Origin: Candidatus Anaerostipes avistercoris | GTDB taxonomy: Bacteria; Bacillota; Clostridia; Lachnospirales; Lachnospiraceae | Assembly: GCA_019119895.1 (NCBI GenBank) | Contig: DWWD01000036.1 | Coordinates: forward strand, 62,001 to 126,000 | Reading direction: 5' to 3' | DNA length: 64,000 bases | Shown here: positions 1-8,982 of the stretch, piece by piece | How the letters are laid out: each line of letters opens with the position of its first letter | How positions within the stretch are numbered: position 1 is the first letter of the stretch | The notes under the pieces: generated by a model | What the model was told of the DNA's origin: nothing | What the model saw: only the letters and a program-made list of their open reading frames with translations | Databases searched by the model: none | Translations under genes and position numbers: made by a program

Positions 1-1
1 T

Positions 2-310
2 GTACAGTATGCGGTGTGCAGACGCAGCATGCTGCCAAAAGAACTGGAGGAGATTATTGAAGAGGAGAAAAAAGAAGCGTGTCATTTTACCTATTCCACC
101 CAGGATTATACTTATTATGTAATCGGATACGGAAAGCAGAAAGGGAAAGGATATAAAATTAAGGTAAAAAGTTTTCAGATGGATGAAGATCATGTTTATA
201 TTGATACGACGCTGATCGGAATTACAAAAGAGCGCCAGGAAGAAGGAACATCTTATCCATATCTGGTATTGAAGAGCCAGTACTATGAGAAAGATGCGGT
301 TTTCCGATAA
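2..310 (+). CDS. PrcB_C-like domain protein, 5' end outside window
   Basis: The reading frame is open from the first bases of the window, so the gene very probably begins upstream; a GTG at 14 is the first possible start inside the window but would cut into what looks like a continuing domain. The visible ~100 residues have the pattern of the PrcB C-terminal domain: a GYGKQKGKGY turn, alternating strands and a terminal SYPYLVLK strand. PrcB-type proteins are small, usually exported partners of proteases. The gene ends 85 bp before ftsH, which has its own promoter. The domain call rests on pattern recognition, not on a search; the signal peptide or lipobox expected at the N-terminus cannot be seen. 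Confidence 0.6.
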   Translation, partial: VQYAVCRRSMLPKELEEIIEEEKKEACHFTYSTQDYTYYVIGYGKQKGKGYKIKVKSFQMDEDHVYIDTTLIGITKERQEEGTSYPYLVLKSQYYEKDAVFR

Positions 311-337
311 AATAATAAAAAGTTTATAATAGTTTTA

Positions 338-366
338 TTGATTTATAAAATAAGAAAACATATAAT
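338..366 (+). promoter_or_regulatory. Sigma-A-type promoter for ftsH
   Basis: TTGATT (338-343) and a perfect TATAAT (361-366) are separated by 17 bp. A GAAGGAGG ribosome-binding site follows at 381-388. The predicted 5' leader is only about 20 nt. Confidence 0.7.
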
Positions 367-395
367 GGTGCTTATGAATCGAAGGAGGAACAAAT

Positions 396-2432
396 TTGAA
401 GGATCAACAGAATAATAACAACAAAAAAGACGATGAAAACAAGAAAAAAACAGCCAGGATGCTGGCAGTCTTTCTTGTAATTTCAATTCTCGGAACGTTC
501 TTCTTTAACCAGGTATTGTCGAAATGGCAGAATGGAACGGAGACGACCATTACTTATGATAGATTTATCAAAATGCTGGATAATAACGAAGTCGACAGTG
601 TTGAAGTTACAGACAGTCAGCTGAGGGTAACGCCGAAGGATACAGAGAATCCGATTCAGAAGACAACCTATGTTGTGGAACGGATCAGCGGCGATTATCA
701 GCTGGTGGAAAGATTATCTGACAGCAAAGGCGTGGAATTCTATCAGGAGCCGGATGATCCGATGAATACTTTCTGGGCCATATTGCTGAATCTGGTGCCG
801 ACCATTCTTATTTTCGGTTTCCTTGTGCTGATGATGCGCAGGAGCAGCGGAATGATGGGGGTTGGAAAATCTAACGCCAAAGTTTATGTGGAAAAGAAAA
901 CAGGAGTTACATTTGCAGATGTGGCCGGACAGAATGAGGCCAAGGAAACATTAACGGAAATGGTAGATTTCCTGCATAATCCGGGAAGATATACCCAGAT
1001 TGGAGCGAAGCTTCCGAAGGGAGCGCTGCTGGTGGGACCTCCGGGAACCGGTAAAACACTGCTGGCGAAAGCTGTAGCCGGTGAGGCAAATGTGCCGTTC
1101 TTCTCATTATCCGGTTCAGATTTCGTAGAGATGTTCGTCGGTGTAGGTGCCTCCCGGGTAAGAGATTTGTTTAAGCAGGCACAGCAGATGGCGCCGTGTA
1201 TCATTTTTATCGATGAGATCGATGCCATTGGTAAAAGCCGTGACAATGGAATCCATGGCGGAGGAAATGATGAGAGGGAACAGACCCTGAATGCTCTGCT
1301 GGCAGAGATGGACGGGTTTGATACATCCAAAGGTATTATCATTCTTGCAGCCACCAACCGGCCGGAAGTCCTTGATAAAGCGCTTCTGCGTCCGGGACGA
1401 TTTGACCGCCGCGTGATCGTGGAACGTCCGGATTTGAAGGGAAGAATTGAAACTCTGAAGGTTCACGCAAAAGATGTGAAGATGGATGAGACCGTTGATT
1501 TCGAAGAAATCGCGCTGGCAACTTCCGGCGCGGTGGGATCTGATCTGGCGAATATGATCAATGAGGCTGCTCTGGGAGCTGTCAAGGCAGGAAGAAAAGC
1601 AGTATCTCAGAAAGATCTGCTGGAAGCAGTTGAGGTAGTCATTGCCGGAAAAGAAAAGAAAGACAGAATCCTTGGAGATAAAGAAAAACAGATTGTTGCG
1701 TACCATGAAGTGGGACATGCTCTTGTTATGGCACTTCAGAAAGAGTCTGAGCCGGTACAGAAGATTACCATTGTGCCTCGTACCATGGGAGCCCTGGGGT
1801 ATACGATGCAGCGTCCGGAAGAGGAGAAATATCTGAATTCCAAAGAAGAGATGCTGGCGGATCTGGTATCTTTCTTCGGAGGCCGCGCTGCAGAAGAAGT
1901 GAAGTTCCATTCTATTACGACCGGCGCGTCAAACGATATTGAGAGAGCGACATCCATTGCCAGAGCCATGGTGACTCAGTATGGTATGTCTGAAGAATTC
2001 GGACTGATTGGACTGGAGTCCATTACCAACCGTTATCTGGACGGAAGAGCTGTCATGAATTGTGCGGAATCCACCGCGGCAAAAGTCGATGAAGTTGTCA
2101 TGAAGATTCTGAAAGAGGCTTATCAGAAGGCTCTGACTTATATCAGAGAGAACATGGATATTCTGGATGAGGCGGCTCAGTTCCTGATCGAGCGAGAGAC
2201 GATCACCGGTAAAGAGTTTATGAAAATCTTCAATAAATATAAGGGAACAGAAGAGAACAAAGAAGAAGAGACAAAAGAAATAGAAGGAACAGAAGAAAAA
2301 GCCATAGAGTCAAAGAAACCGGAAGAGGGTGAAGTTTCAGAGAAAGAAACAAGATCAGAGGATGTGGAATCATCTGAAAATATGTTTCAGACAGGATACG
2401 CCCAATGGGTGGACGATGACGAAGAAGAATAA
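396..2432 (+). CDS. ftsH: ATP-dependent zinc metalloprotease FtsH
   Basis: Membrane-anchored AAA+ protease that degrades misfolded membrane proteins and short-lived regulators. The 678-residue protein has two N-terminal membrane segments (about 23-42 and 130-148) flanking an extracytoplasmic loop. The AAA domain follows, with Walker A GPPGTGKT at 214-221 and Walker [12 protein letters not shown]. The zinc-protease motif HEVGH is at 437-441. The last ~70 residues are a strongly acidic Glu/Lys-rich tail. The start is TTG at 396, chosen because GAAGGAGG lies 7 bp upstream and no ATG fits. It is monocistronic, with its own promoter and a strong terminator. Length and motif order are normal for the family. 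Confidence 0.97.
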   Translation: MKDQQNNNNKKDDENKKKTARMLAVFLVISILGTFFFNQVLSKWQNGTETTITYDRFIKMLDNNEVDSVEVTDSQLRVTPKDTENPIQKTTYVVERISGDYQLVERLSDSKGVEFYQEPDDPMNTFWAILLNLVPTILIFGFLVLMMRRSSGMMGVGKSNAKVYVEKKTGVTFADVAGQNEAKETLTEMVDFLHNPGRYTQIGAKLPKGALLVGPPGTGKTLLAKAVAGEANVPFFSLSGSDFVEMFVGVGASRVRDLFKQAQQMAPCIIFIDEIDAIGKSRDNGIHGGGNDEREQTLNALLAEMDGFDTSKGIIILAATNRPEVLDKALLRPGRFDRRVIVERPDLKGRIETLKVHAKDVKMDETVDFEEIALATSGAVGSDLANMINEAALGAVKAGRKAVSQKDLLEAVEVVIAGKEKKDRILGDKEKQIVAYHEVGHALVMALQKESEPVQKITIVPRTMGALGYTMQRPEEEKYLNSKEEMLADLVSFFGGRAAEEVKFHSITTGASNDIERATSIARAMVTQYGMSEEFGLIGLESITNRYLDGRAVMNCAESTAAKVDEVVMKILKEAYQKALTYIRENMDILDEAAQFLIERETITGKEFMKIFNKYKGTEENKEEETKEIEGTEEKAIESKKPEEGEVSEKETRSEDVESSENMFQTGYAQWVDDDEEE

Positions 2433-2464
2433 AGAAGAAAAAAATTAAAGAAAGAATTTGATCG

Positions 2465-2503
2465 AAAAAGGAGAATTCCGGGAAAGGAATTCTCCTTTTT
2501 CTT
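2465..2503 (+). terminator. Rho-independent terminator of ftsH
   Basis: A 15-bp perfect stem (arms 2465-2479 and 2486-2500, AAAAAGGAGAATTCC and complement) with a six-base loop; the 3' arm ends in five T residues. Confidence 0.9.
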
Positions 2504-2726
2504 TGCGCGATATGTCCGGAGGGTAACTGCCGTGCCTGCACGGGCGGCATCCGACGGGGCTGGATTAAATGAAAATTATGTTGATTTCGTTCGAAGAAAA
2601 AACATATGATTTTTGAAACGCAGAAATTATATGTTAAAATTGCACAGAAACTGGAAGGAATTTGTAAAACAAAGACAAAAAATCTGTGAAATAGTAATAA
2701 AAATCTGTAAAACAGACATAAAATGA
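2504..2726. other. Gene-free stretch between ftsH and the sugar cluster
   Basis: The gap between the two genes is 395 bp in all. The first part holds a short GC-rich hairpin (CCGTG 2530-2534 / CACGG 2539-2543) in otherwise AT-rich DNA. The second part is AT-rich and contains the three direct repeats and the promoter listed separately. No coding potential is seen here. Confidence 0.6.
2661..2714 (+). promoter_or_regulatory. Three phased direct repeats, putative operator
   Basis: TTTGTAAAACA (2661-2671), TCTGTGAAATA (2683-2693) and TCTGTAAAACA (2704-2714) share the consensus TYTGTRAAAYA. They start 22 and 21 bp apart, that is two helical turns, and end 12 bp before the -35 box of the sugar-cluster promoter. 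DeoR-family repressors often bind spaced direct repeats, and a DeoR-family gene closes this cluster. A one-mismatch copy (TCTGTGATATA, 12955-12965) overlaps the -10 region of that regulator gene. Binding itself is inference. Confidence 0.55.
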
Positions 2727-2755
2727 TTGACTCAAAAGTGAAATTGTATTAAAAT
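2727..2755 (+). promoter_or_regulatory. Promoter of the sugar catabolic cluster
   Basis: TTGACT (2727-2732) and TAAAAT (2750-2755) with a 17-bp spacer. Transcription would start near 2762, giving a leader of about 65 nt before the first gene. Confidence 0.7.
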
Positions 2756-2827
2756 AAAGACACAAAGAAAGAGGCGCTGCAGCAGACTCTGGTAGCTAAG
2801 GTTTTATCAAAAGAAGGAGATAAATTT

Positions 2828-3904
2828 ATGAAAGCAATTGTAAGATATGGGCAGGAATTCGGCGGTTATACGATGCAGGATGTTCCGGAGCCAACATGCG
2901 GACCGGAAGATATTATCATCAAAATTGAAGCGGCGGCAATCTGCGGTGCAGATATGAAGCATTGGAGAGTTGACAATGGATCCGATGAATTCAACTCTAT
3001 CCGCGGACATGAATTTGCAGGCGAAATCGTTGAAGTTGGCGAAAAAGTAACGGACTGGAAAGTAGGACAGAGAGTTGTATCTGACAACAGCGCGCATGTA
3101 TGCGGAGTATGCCCGGCTTGCGAACAGGGAGATTTCCTCTGCTGCGAAGAAAAAGTCAATCTTGGTCTTGACAACAATACATGGGGCGGTGGATTTTCAA
3201 AATTATGTAAAGTTCCTGGAGAAATCCTTCGAATTCACAAACATGCAATCTGGGAGATTCCTGACAATGTAAAATATGAAGAGGCAGCAGTGCTCGATCC
3301 GATCTGTAACGCTTACAAAGCAGTTGCACAGCAGGCTCATCTGTTACCAGGACAGGACGTTGTTGTATTCGGTACAGGCCCGTTAGGATTATTTTCAGTT
3401 CAGATCGCAAGAATCATGGGAGCTGTTAACATTGTTATGGTAGGTCTGGATGAAGACGTAGCAACACGTTTCCCAGTTGCGTTAGAAGTTGGTGCAACAC
3501 ATGTTGTAAACGGATCAAAAGAAGATGTTGTAGCAAGATGTACGGAAATCTGCGGAAGAGATAACTTAGGTTTAGTTATTGAATGTTCTGGTGCAAACAT
3601 TGCATTAAAACAGGCAATTGAAATGACAAGACCGAACGCTGAAATCGTTCGTGTTGGTATGGGATTCAAACCATTAGAGTTCTCTATCAATGACATTACT
3701 TCATGGAATAAGAGCATCATCGGACATATGGCTTATGATTCTACTTCATGGAGAAATGCAATCCGCTTACTGGCATCCGGACAGATCAAGGTTCAGCCAA
3801 TGATCACACACAGATTAGGTCTTTCCGAATATGAAAAAGGATTCGATGCTATGGCTTCAAAAGAAGCAATCAAGGTTATCTTCCACTATGACTTTGATGA
3901 TTAA
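2828..3904 (+). CDS. Zinc-dependent medium-chain polyol dehydrogenase
   Basis: Oxidises a secondary alcohol of a sugar alcohol or sugar acid with NAD(P). The 358 residues have the medium-chain dehydrogenase layout: GroES-like catalytic domain, then a Rossmann domain with GTGPLG at 182-187. Catalytic zinc ligands are Cys39 and His61-Glu62; the structural-zinc cysteines are 92, 95, 98 and 105/106. ATG at 2828 follows AAGGAGA at 8-bp spacing. It is the first gene of a tightly spaced cluster with an epimerase, a porter, a second dehydrogenase, an aldolase and a kinase, so a sugar-alcohol or sugar substrate is likely. Relatives include galactitol-1-phosphate, sorbitol, idonate and threonine dehydrogenases; the exact substrate cannot be read from sequence. 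Confidence 0.85.
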   Translation: MKAIVRYGQEFGGYTMQDVPEPTCGPEDIIIKIEAAAICGADMKHWRVDNGSDEFNSIRGHEFAGEIVEVGEKVTDWKVGQRVVSDNSAHVCGVCPACEQGDFLCCEEKVNLGLDNNTWGGGFSKLCKVPGEILRIHKHAIWEIPDNVKYEEAAVLDPICNAYKAVAQQAHLLPGQDVVVFGTGPLGLFSVQIARIMGAVNIVMVGLDEDVATRFPVALEVGATHVVNGSKEDVVARCTEICGRDNLGLVIECSGANIALKQAIEMTRPNAEIVRVGMGFKPLEFSINDITSWNKSIIGHMAYDSTSWRNAIRLLASGQIKVQPMITHRLGLSEYEKGFDAMASKEAIKVIFHYDFDD

Positions 3905-3926
3905 TCTTTGACACAAAGGAGATATT

Positions 3927-4607
3927 ATGGAAAGAAAATTAATGATCGCGCCGTCCATGGGCTGCTGTGACTTGTTTGACATGGAGCGTCAGGTCCGTAT
4001 TATCGATGAAAATTCAGATTTTCTTCATATGGATATCAAAGACGGTGTTTACGTACCAAGCTTCGGTATTGGTCCGGAATTTCTGGAAGCGCTGAAAGAT
4101 AAGGTAAAAACACCGATGGATGCGCATTTAATGATCAAGAATCCGCAGAAATATCTGGAAGTATTTGCGAACGCAGGAGCGGCATACATAACCCCTCATA
4201 CAGATTGTATCGAGGGAGATGCCTTTGTTACATTTAATAAAATAAAATCACTGGGATGCAAAGCCGGAGTTGCTTTAAATCCATCTGTTCCATTGACTAC
4301 AATTGAATACTATCTGCCGCTCCTTGATAAGGTTACGATCATGATCGTGGACGCAGGTATTTCAGGACAGAAAGTTATTGAACAGACATTTGACAAGATC
4401 CGTGATCTGGTTAAGATCCGTGAAGAAAAAGGTCTTAACTTCCTGATCGAAGCAGATGGTTCTATGAACAAGGATGTATATCGTCCCTTATATGAAGCGG
4501 GAGCGGACATGGTGGTTCTCGGGCCTCCGGCATTATGGAATAAAGCAGATGATTTCGAAGAAGCCTGGAACATCATGGAAAATGAATTAAAAGAGGCATT
4601 GGAATAA
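3927..4607 (+). CDS. Ribulose-phosphate/allulose-6-phosphate 3-epimerase family
   Basis: TIM-barrel epimerase that inverts C3 of a ketose phosphate. The 226-residue protein carries the metal and acid/base residues of the family: His34-x-Asp36, His67 and Asp176 (in EADGSMN). The C-terminal stretch (AWNIMENEL) and the EADGSMN motif resemble E. coli AlsE (D-allulose-6-phosphate 3-epimerase) more than a housekeeping Rpe. The gene lies 22 bp after the first dehydrogenase with an AAAGGAGA ribosome-binding site. In this cluster it would shift a ketose phosphate such as allulose-6-phosphate towards fructose-6-phosphate, but ribulose-5-phosphate or another ketose phosphate is possible. Confidence 0.8.
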   Translation: MERKLMIAPSMGCCDLFDMERQVRIIDENSDFLHMDIKDGVYVPSFGIGPEFLEALKDKVKTPMDAHLMIKNPQKYLEVFANAGAAYITPHTDCIEGDAFVTFNKIKSLGCKAGVALNPSVPLTTIEYYLPLLDKVTIMIVDAGISGQKVIEQTFDKIRDLVKIREEKGLNFLIEADGSMNKDVYRPLYEAGADMVVLGPPALWNKADDFEEAWNIMENELKEALE

Positions 4608-4640
4608 CAGAAAAAGAAAACTTAGAAAAGAGGAAAAACT

Positions 4641-6026
4641 ATGAGTAATAAAAATACTGGACGTGTCAGCGTCGGAGCAAGACTGGACCGTCTTCCAAAT
4701 TCCAGCTGGCATATTAAAATGTGGCTGGTATCAGCCTTCGCATTGCTGGTATGCTGGTCTAACGGTATCAGTGGTGCAGTGCAGAACATTCTTTTGAATG
4801 AGATTCACTGGTTAGAGCCGGGATCTACTCTTCTGGCTATGTGGGGAACTACTTACACAGCTGGTCAGCTGCTCGGAGCATTAGTCGGTGGTCCGATCGG
4901 TGATAAGATTGGCCGTAAAAAGAGTATCCTCTTATATGAAGCAATTCATATCGTTGCAATGATCGGTGGCATGGTTTCACCAAACGTTTATGTCCTTTAT
5001 ATCTTCAGACTTGTACAGGGATTTGGACTGGGAGCACTGTTAGTCGTACTGTTTGCGGCATTTACAGAGTATGTACCGGGAAGAAACCGTGGTGTATGGT
5101 CAAGTCGAAACTCTTTCATCGGAAACTGGGCTCATCCGATCTGCAACGGTATTGCATTTTTGATCGGTACAACTGGTGTGAGCATGGCAATGAACTGGAG
5201 AATTCAGTACGCTGTTCCATCTATCCTGTCCATCATCGCCTGCATCTTTATCATCAAGAAATATCCGGAATCTCCTAGATGGCTGGAGGCTCAGGGAAGA
5301 ACTGAGGAAGCAGACGCAATTCTTGATCAGGTAGAGAAAGAGATTGAAGCATCTACAGGAAAACCACTTCCGCCAGTAGAAGAAGTAGAAGCAAAACCAG
5401 TACAGAACCTTCCATATTCTGCACTGTTCAAAGGAAAACTGTTAAGAAGAACGATCGTAGGATCTCTTGTGTTAGTTGGTATGAATACAATTCAGTATAC
5501 ATTGATGACATGGATGCCTTCTCTGTTAGCATCCCTCGGATATGATACATCCAACTCACAGTTCATGACAATGTTCGGATTGTTCGGAGCTCCATTTGGA
5601 ATCTTCCTTGCATCCTTATACATGGATAAAGTGCCTCGAAGAGTTTTAGGTGTTGTCCTGCTGCTGGCAATGGCAATCCTGGGAGTTATCACAGGACAGC
5701 AGACAACAATGACCGCACTGATTGTTTCAACATTCTTACTGAATACAGTCATTTATATGTATGTATGCTACGCTTCCGCCGTATATGTACCGGAAATGTG
5801 GCCGACATCCGCAAAATTATCCGGATCCGGATTCTGTAATGCGGTAGGACGTTTAAGCAACATCTTCTTCCCATTCGCCGTAACTGCTGTTGCAGCAAGT
5901 TCTTGGGGAAGCACAGGAGTATTCGTACTGATCTCAGCAGTTGCAGTTATCCTTGCAATCTGTGTAGGCCTCTTCGGTATTGAGACACGAGGAGAATCTG
6001 TCGAAGACATCGGTAATGTAGATTAA
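4641..6026 (+). CDS. MFS sugar/polyol porter
   Basis: Major facilitator superfamily permease with about 12 membrane helices and a central cytoplasmic loop (roughly residues 215-260, rich in Glu/Pro). The MFS signature GDKIGRKKS follows the second helix, and PESPRWL precedes the loop as in sugar porters. It sits between the epimerase and the second dehydrogenase, so it is the likely import route for the cluster substrate. Import by MFS delivers unphosphorylated substrate, which fits oxidation first and phosphorylation later by the PfkB kinase. Substrate unknown. Confidence 0.85.
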   Translation: MSNKNTGRVSVGARLDRLPNSSWHIKMWLVSAFALLVCWSNGISGAVQNILLNEIHWLEPGSTLLAMWGTTYTAGQLLGALVGGPIGDKIGRKKSILLYEAIHIVAMIGGMVSPNVYVLYIFRLVQGFGLGALLVVLFAAFTEYVPGRNRGVWSSRNSFIGNWAHPICNGIAFLIGTTGVSMAMNWRIQYAVPSILSIIACIFIIKKYPESPRWLEAQGRTEEADAILDQVEKEIEASTGKPLPPVEEVEAKPVQNLPYSALFKGKLLRRTIVGSLVLVGMNTIQYTLMTWMPSLLASLGYDTSNSQFMTMFGLFGAPFGIFLASLYMDKVPRRVLGVVLLLAMAILGVITGQQTTMTALIVSTFLLNTVIYMYVCYASAVYVPEMWPTSAKLSGSGFCNAVGRLSNIFFPFAVTAVAASSWGSTGVFVLISAVAVILAICVGLFGIETRGESVEDIGNVD

Positions 6027-6064
6027 GTTATATCAAAAATACAGGAGAAAGGAAGTAGATAGGA

Positions 6065-7120
6065 ATGAAGAATACCGAAGCAATTTTGGTAACTCCAAAG
6101 AAATTTGAAATCCAGGAGTGCCCGGTTCCGGAACCAAAAGACAATGAAATTCTGATGAAAGTTGAATACGTTGGAATGTGCGGATCCGATATTCATGGAT
6201 TTGAATTCGGACCATTCATCCCTCCAAAAGATCCGAATCAGAAAATCGGTCTGGGACATGAGGTAGCAGGTGAAGTTGTAAAAGTCGGAGCAAAAGTCAC
6301 AAAATTCAAACCGGGTGACAAAGTGCTGATCGAGCCGGGTGTACCGGATGATTCCTGTGAATACTGCCGCACCGGACGTTACAATATCTGCCCTGATGTA
6401 GATTTCATGGCAACACAGCCAAATTACAAAGGCGCTTTATGTGAATATATGACTCATCCGGAAGAGTGGACCTATCATATTCCGGAAGGAATGTCCACAA
6501 TGGAAGGTGCTCTGGTAGAGCCTGCAGCAGTAGGTATGCACGCAGCAATCTTAGGAGAAGCAAGACTTGGAAAGAGCATTGTCATCCTTGGAGCAGGAGC
6601 CATCGGACTTATGGTTCTTCAGGCATGCAGAAGCCTTGGAGCAACTGACATCACAGTTGTAGACGTTATGCAGAAACGTCTGGATCTTGCAATGAAACTT
6701 GGAGCTGCAAGAGTCATCAACGGAAAAGAACAGGATACGGTAGAAGTACTTCGCTCTGAAGATATGTACGGAGATCACGGAGTAGAATTAGTATTTGAAT
6801 GTGCCGGCTCTGAATTTACTGCAAAACAGGCAGTTCAGGTTGTAGCCCGCGGAGGAAAGATCATGATGGTCGGAACTCAGTCCGGTCCGGTACCAATTGA
6901 CTTCCTGAAGATCAACCGTGAAGTTACGATCCAGACATCATTCCGTTACTGCAATAACTATCCGCAGACGATCGAAGCAATCGCAACAGGCAAATTTAAT
7001 GTCAAAGACATGGTAACACATATCTATGATTATAAAGATGTTCAGCAGGCGTTCGAGGATGCGATTGATCCGGTGAAGAAAGCTGACATGGTAAAAGGCG
7101 TTGTTAAAGTAGCTGAATAA
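6065..7120 (+). CDS. Sorbitol/xylitol-type zinc dehydrogenase
   Basis: NAD(P)-dependent medium-chain dehydrogenase of 351 residues, of the kind that converts a polyol to a ketose. Catalytic zinc residues are Cys39, His65-Glu66 and Glu152 (in VEPAAVG); the coenzyme motif is GAGAIG at 176-181. Only three of the usual four structural-zinc cysteines remain (98, 101, 109; Asp stands near the first position). Loss of this site is known in sorbitol-type dehydrogenases and does not suggest a broken gene. It lies 38 bp after the porter. The motif VEPAAVGMHAA and the CRTGRYNICP segment place it near sorbitol and xylitol dehydrogenases. Together with the first dehydrogenase it may catalyse two successive or alternative oxidations. 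Confidence 0.85.
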   Translation: MKNTEAILVTPKKFEIQECPVPEPKDNEILMKVEYVGMCGSDIHGFEFGPFIPPKDPNQKIGLGHEVAGEVVKVGAKVTKFKPGDKVLIEPGVPDDSCEYCRTGRYNICPDVDFMATQPNYKGALCEYMTHPEEWTYHIPEGMSTMEGALVEPAAVGMHAAILGEARLGKSIVILGAGAIGLMVLQACRSLGATDITVVDVMQKRLDLAMKLGAARVINGKEQDTVEVLRSEDMYGDHGVELVFECAGSEFTAKQAVQVVARGGKIMMVGTQSGPVPIDFLKINREVTIQTSFRYCNNYPQTIEAIATGKFNVKDMVTHIYDYKDVQQAFEDAIDPVKKADMVKGVVKVAE

Positions 7121-7145
7121 GCAGGGAGAATAAGGAGAAAAGAAT

Positions 7146-7985
7146 ATGATTGCAGATATTAGATTTTGGGAACAGAAAGCAAGCGAAGGACATTATGCAA
7201 TTCCACATTTTAACGTATGGAACGCAGAAATGTTAATGGGAGTTATCGATGCAGCTGAAGAACTCCGCGCACCGATCATCATCTCTTTTGGTACAGGATT
7301 CGTAGGAAATACTTCCTTTGAAGATTTCTGCTACATGATGGAATCCATGGCAAAGAAAGCAACCGTTCCGGTTATTTTACACTGGGATCACGGCCGCAAC
7401 TGGACAATCTTAAAGAATGCGGCAGATCACTGCATGAATTCTGTCATGCGTGATGCTTCTGCACTGCCATTTGAGGAGAATATTGCGGAAGTAAAACGCT
7501 GTGTTGATTATTTCCACAGATACAACATCCCTGTTGAGGCAGAGCTTGGACATGTAGGAAATGAAACTGTATACGAAGAGGCACTGGCTGAGTATGCTTA
7601 CACAGATCCGGCACAGGCAAAAGAATTCGTAGAACGTACAGGATGTGACTCTCTTGCAGTTGCAGTCGGAAACGTACATGGTGTTTACACTGCAGAGCCA
7701 AAGATCAGATTCGATATTATCGAAGAAGTAAAGAAAGAAGTCAGCGTACCGCTTGTTCTTCATGGAGCATCTGGTATCGGTGATGAAGATATCAAAAAAG
7801 CAATCCAGTGTGGTATTGCTAAGATTAATATCCATACAGAGCTTTGCCAGGCTGCTATGGAAGCAATCAATGCTCATAAAGATGAACCGTTCCTGGCTCT
7901 TGAGCGTGAAGTGCGCAAGGCTATCAAAGAACGTGCAATGTACAAGATCAAATTGTTTGGTGATGACGGAAGGGCTGATGAATAA
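7146..7985 (+). CDS. Class II (zinc) ketose-phosphate aldolase
   Basis: Cleaves a ketose 1-phosphate or 1,6-bisphosphate into DHAP and an aldehyde. The 279-residue protein has the class II aldolase signature HWDHG with catalytic Asp81 and zinc ligand His82, further zinc ligands His178 (GNVHGVY) and His206 (LHGASG), and the AELGHVG loop. AAGGAG lies upstream of ATG 7146. It is directly followed by the PfkB kinase gene (stop codon and GTG start abut), a strong sign of co-translation. The cluster context suggests a sugar other than the glycolytic fructose-1,6-bisphosphate, for example a ketohexose-1-phosphate or tagatose-type phosphate; this is inference. Confidence 0.87.
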   Translation: MIADIRFWEQKASEGHYAIPHFNVWNAEMLMGVIDAAEELRAPIIISFGTGFVGNTSFEDFCYMMESMAKKATVPVILHWDHGRNWTILKNAADHCMNSVMRDASALPFEENIAEVKRCVDYFHRYNIPVEAELGHVGNETVYEEALAEYAYTDPAQAKEFVERTGCDSLAVAVGNVHGVYTAEPKIRFDIIEEVKKEVSVPLVLHGASGIGDEDIKKAIQCGIAKINIHTELCQAAMEAINAHKDEPFLALEREVRKAIKERAMYKIKLFGDDGRADE

Positions 7986-8945
7986 GTGGAAAGAAAATTA
8001 GATGTAATCTGCCTTGGGGCAGCAATTGTTGATATTCCACTTCAGCCGGTATCCAGAGACATCTTTGATATTGAATCCTATCCGGTTGACCGCATCGCAA
8101 TGACGGTCGGCGGAGATGCTATGAACGAGGCGACGATCATCAGCCGCCTCGGTCATAAGACAGGTATCATCAGCTGTGTCGGAGATGACGCGGCAGGAAA
8201 CTTCATCCTGGGATCCTGTGCAAAGGATCACATTGATTATGAAGGTATCAAGATGGATCCAAACATTGATACTTCCATGAACGTGGGATTGGTTACAGCA
8301 GACGGCGAAAGAACATTCGTTACAAACAGAAATGGAAGCTTGTGGAAGACAAGTATCGAGCATGTGGATTTTGACAAGATGAAACAGGCGAAGATCTTAT
8401 CTCTTGCCAGCATTTTCAATAACCCGCTGCTGGACGGAAAAACTTTGGTTAAAATCTTTAAAGAAGCGAAAAAAGCAGATATGATAATCTGCGCGGATAT
8501 GATCAAACCTCGTCTCGGCGAGACACTGGACGATATCCGTGAAGCATTAAGTTATGTAGATTATTTCTTCCCGAACTTTGAAGAAGCATGTCTGATGACA
8601 GGCGAGACAGAGGAAGAGAAAGTGGCAGACGTATTATTCGGCTGCGGCGTAAAGAATGTCATTATGAAGATCGGCAAGAGAGGATGCTATATCCGTAATG
8701 CTGACGGCGCAATGATCGTTCCGGCTGCAAAAGGAATCACTGCCATCGACACGATCGGTGCAGGAGACAACTTTGCTTCCGGATTTATCACAGGCCTTCT
8801 GGATGGCAAAGATCTTCGGGAATGCGGAATTTACGCAAACTGCACGGCAGCTGTTTCTGTACAGTATGTCGGCGCGACAACCGGTGTTCAGAACAGGCAG
8901 ATGGTAGAAGATATGCTTGCGAAATATCGAGAAGACTATAAATAA
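7986..8945 (+). CDS. PfkB-family (ribokinase-type) sugar kinase
   Basis: Phosphorylates a sugar using ATP. The 319 residues show the family signatures: GGDAMNEA near residue 42, and the C-terminal DTIGAGDNF at 255-263 with catalytic Asp261. The GTG start at 7986 follows immediately after the aldolase stop codon, and GGAAGGG lies about 11 nt upstream, inside the aldolase gene. Fructokinase, ketohexokinase and tagatose-6-phosphate kinase belong to this family. With the neighbouring aldolase it would make the phosphate ester that is cleaved. The substrate is not readable from motifs. Confidence 0.85.
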   Translation: MERKLDVICLGAAIVDIPLQPVSRDIFDIESYPVDRIAMTVGGDAMNEATIISRLGHKTGIISCVGDDAAGNFILGSCAKDHIDYEGIKMDPNIDTSMNVGLVTADGERTFVTNRNGSLWKTSIEHVDFDKMKQAKILSLASIFNNPLLDGKTLVKIFKEAKKADMIICADMIKPRLGETLDDIREALSYVDYFFPNFEEACLMTGETEEEKVADVLFGCGVKNVIMKIGKRGCYIRNADGAMIVPAAKGITAIDTIGAGDNFASGFITGLLDGKDLRECGIYANCTAAVSVQYVGATTGVQNRQMVEDMLAKYREDYK

Positions 8946-8982
8946 CAAACGAAACAGAATTCGAGAAAGGAAAAATGCCGAA

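Noticed and set aside
2661-2714. Short CRISPR-like array
   Set aside because: Repeats are only 11 bp with about 10-bp spacers and no cas genes; they fit an operator better.
6065-7120. Inactive dehydrogenase, because one structural cysteine is missing
   Set aside because: Sorbitol-type dehydrogenases commonly lack the structural zinc; catalytic residues are intact.
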